A DNA stretch of 64,000 nt, taken from assembly GCA_002363155.1 (NCBI GenBank), contig DEWH01000030.1:1-64000 (forward strand), given 5' to 3'. The stretch's first letter is position 1. Each line of letters begins with the position of its first letter. Shown piece by piece: positions 62,403 to 64,000 of the stretch. The notes below the pieces were generated by a model. It ran no database searches and was not told the DNA's origin. It worked only from the letters and a program-made list of their open reading frames with translations. The DNA is from Ruminococcaceae bacterium UBA3215. GTDB lineage: Bacteria > Bacillota > Clostridia > Oscillospirales > Ruminococcaceae. A program made the position numbers and the translations under genes.

Positions 62403-64000
62403 TCATATCGAGGGGGCGTCGTCCGCGGGCGGTGCATCTCCTTTCTGCGGGTTGAGCAGGAAGTCATCTATAGTTCCCCACGAGCCGTTTCCTGCCTTGA
62501 CGTAAACGCCGATCGTGACGCTGTCACCCTCATTCACTCTGATATCCCATACTTTCGGGTGCTGCCATACCGCGTAGCCGGAAAGCTCGGCGGAGTCTGC
62601 GAGCCAGACGTCGTTCACGACAGCGTAGATATAGATATCCTGATCGTCGCCGCCGTCACCGCCCTGTATTGAAGCAGTCAGGGTGTAAGTTCCTGCCGGT
62701 ATGCCGGTGACATTCTGGAAAGCGCGGAACTCGGTTCCTTTCTCGCCCCAGAAGTGGAGCGCGTAGTCGCCGGTAACTGCATCGAGAGCTTTCTTCTGAT
62801 AATCTATCTGAGTGGTCTTATCGCTGATGTTCTCTATCGTCCACATCGAACGGTCTTCTTCCTCGAAGCTGTAGTTGACCGTATAGTTCGCATCGACCAT
62901 CGCCACTCTGCATACCGTATCCATGCCGCCCGCAGTTCCCTTTATCGTGTAGGTCTGAGGTTCGCCGTTCGTCATAGCTTCAAGGTCTGCCGCTTCCCAC
63001 GTCACATCGATAGCCTGCTCGCTTCCGTCGGTATATATCGCGTAAACCTTATCCGGCAGTGTTACCGGTTCTCCGAGCTTTACGGAAAGCTCACTGTCCT
63101 TTATGGCATCGGGGACTGCTTCGATCTCATTCCCCGTTCTCACAAGAGCCCAGGTTTTGAGGGATTCGAGGGGCTTGCCGTCGAAACCGAACATAGCCTG
63201 ATTTTCCCACGAGCTTCCGCCGTAGTACTTGCCCGCATCATCGGGGTCGTACTCCGCCGCGTAGCTTGATGCCCAGCCTGCACCGTACTGCTCCCAGAGC
63301 GCCGAGCGTTCTTCCCAGCTTTCGCCCGGGACCGGAAGCCACGCAGGCTCCCACCAGAACACTCCGATACCGCAGTCTCCTGTGTTCACAACAGCTTCGA
63401 TTATATCGCGGAGCTCCCGAGACTGACCCTGCACGGTGAAAGGATATGGCTTCTCGTAGTTCACGACTTCTCCGATGCTGTTGCCGCTTCCGTCGCCGTC
63501 GTCGAGAGTGTATGCGTAGGACGTTTCGGCTACCATGACTTTCTTGCCGTACTTCTCGTTCACCTGTTTCAGCACCAAGGTGAGGTTGTCGAGAGTTCCG
63601 TGCCAGTAAGGGTAGTATGATGTTGCAAATACGTCGTAATCGAGCTCGTAATACGCAAGTTTTGATGCGTAATTCAGCATATTATCAACAGATTCGGGAT
63701 TGGTGAAATGCACCGCCACAAGTGCGTCCGGCAGCACCTCGCGGACTGCACGGGAACCGGCGTCCATAAGGTAGTAAATGTTCATCCATATCTTTTCACC
63801 GCTCATTTTGCCGTTAGTCTCGTTCCCGAGCTGGACCATAGCGATGTCTGCGCCCGCGGCTTTCAGCTTTGAAAGGCTGTCCTTAGTGAACTCATAGAGT
63901 GCTTCTTTTTTCTCTTCTATCTCCATACCTTCCCAGGCTTTCGGGCACATCTGTTTGGACGGATCAGCCCAGAAATCCGAGTAATGGAAGTCAACGAGGA
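62403..64000 (-). CDS. GH53 arabinogalactan endo-beta-1,4-galactanase (5' end beyond window)
   Basis: Partial gene; the frame stays open past 64000 with LVDFHYSDFWADPSKQ. The GH53 barrel has acid/base glutamate in MVQLGNETNG and nucleophile glutamate in KVMVAETSYAYT, and GIGVFWWEPAW. C-terminal domains: a bacterial immunoglobulin-like repeat (VKLGEPVTLPDKVYAIYTDGSEQ) and a CBM61-like galactan-binding module (YALHFWGE... GTYTLTASIQGGDGG... NGSWGTIDDFLLN). It cleaves beta-1,4-galactan outside the cell and feeds the importer encoded downstream. Confidence 0.93.
   Translation of the reverse strand, partial: LVDFHYSDFWADPSKQMCPKAWEGMEIEEKKEALYEFTKDSLSKLKAAGADIAMVQLGNETNGKMSGEKIWMNIYYLMDAGSRAVREVLPDALVAVHFTNPESVDNMLNYASKLAYYELDYDVFATSYYPYWHGTLDNLTLVLKQVNEKYGKKVMVAETSYAYTLDDGDGSGNSIGEVVNYEKPYPFTVQGQSRELRDIIEAVVNTGDCGIGVFWWEPAWLPVPGESWEERSALWEQYGAGWASSYAAEYDPDDAGKYYGGSSWENQAMFGFDGKPLESLKTWALVRTGNEIEAVPDAIKDSELSVKLGEPVTLPDKVYAIYTDGSEQAIDVTWEAADLEAMTNGEPQTYTIKGTAGGMDTVCRVAMVDANYTVNYSFEEEDRSMWTIENISDKTTQIDYQKKALDAVTGDYALHFWGEKGTEFRAFQNVTGIPAGTYTLTASIQGGDGGDDQDIYIYAVVNDVWLADSAELSGYAVWQHPKVWDIRVNEGDSVTIGVYVKAGNGSWGTIDDFLLNPQKGDAPPADDAPSI

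Overview
The window looks like a chromosome segment of a gut or rumen Ruminococcus (Oscillospiraceae). This is inferred from the HydABC bifurcating hydrogenase, a sensory HydS-type hydrogenase, AdhE, NfnAB, a plant beta-galactan utilisation operon, and mobile elements with serine recombinases and MobC/relaxase modules. No rRNA or tRNA gene was seen.

Layout. 1-3.2 kb: remains of an old mobile element (RepA-like ATPase with iteron-like repeats, a RelB/RelE-type toxin-antitoxin pair, and the 5' half of a serine recombinase gene that also carries a 59-bp palindromic insertion). 3.2-45.6 kb: a region that I read as one integrated island of about 42.4 kb. Its ends are two att half-sites with matching inverted arms. 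Joining the flanks at the shared TA restores the interrupted recombinase gene in frame, and the island's own serine integrase ends inside the right arm. 45.6-47.3 kb: the rest of the interrupted recombinase plus remnants and an XRE regulator. 47.4-50.9 kb: a two-component system operon with a secreted basic protein and a frameshifted lipoprotein gene. 51.0-64 kb: a galactan operon running leftward (GH53 endogalactanase, ABC importer, LacI regulator, GH2 beta-galactosidase, galactokinase).

Inside the island, from left: DUF6809-like protein, a decayed cupin gene, a YtrA-regulated ABC transporter/serine hydrolase operon, a first mobilisation module on the minus strand (8.9-14.9 kb), an array of degenerate repeats of about 177 bp (14.9-16.2 kb), then a block for fermentative redox balance: alcohol dehydrogenase, Nudix hydrolase, HydCBA, AdhE, a LysR regulator, a short-chain dehydrogenase, NfnAB, NAD kinase, two ferredoxin-like proteins, HydS and a PP2C phosphatase. 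A phosphodiesterase, chemoreceptor, MATE pump, second LysR regulator and a second mobilisation module (MobC, relaxase, integrase) complete it.

The redox genes fit one picture. HydABC makes H2 from NADH plus reduced ferredoxin, AdhE and the iron alcohol dehydrogenase consume NADH by making ethanol, NfnAB and NAD kinase supply NADPH, and HydS with the phosphatase probably sense H2. Three promoters around the first LysR gene share an identical architecture (motif TTGGTWATTCC exactly 30 bp before an extended -10). They read adhE, the SDR-nfn genes and a short apparently noncoding RNA of about 100 nt.
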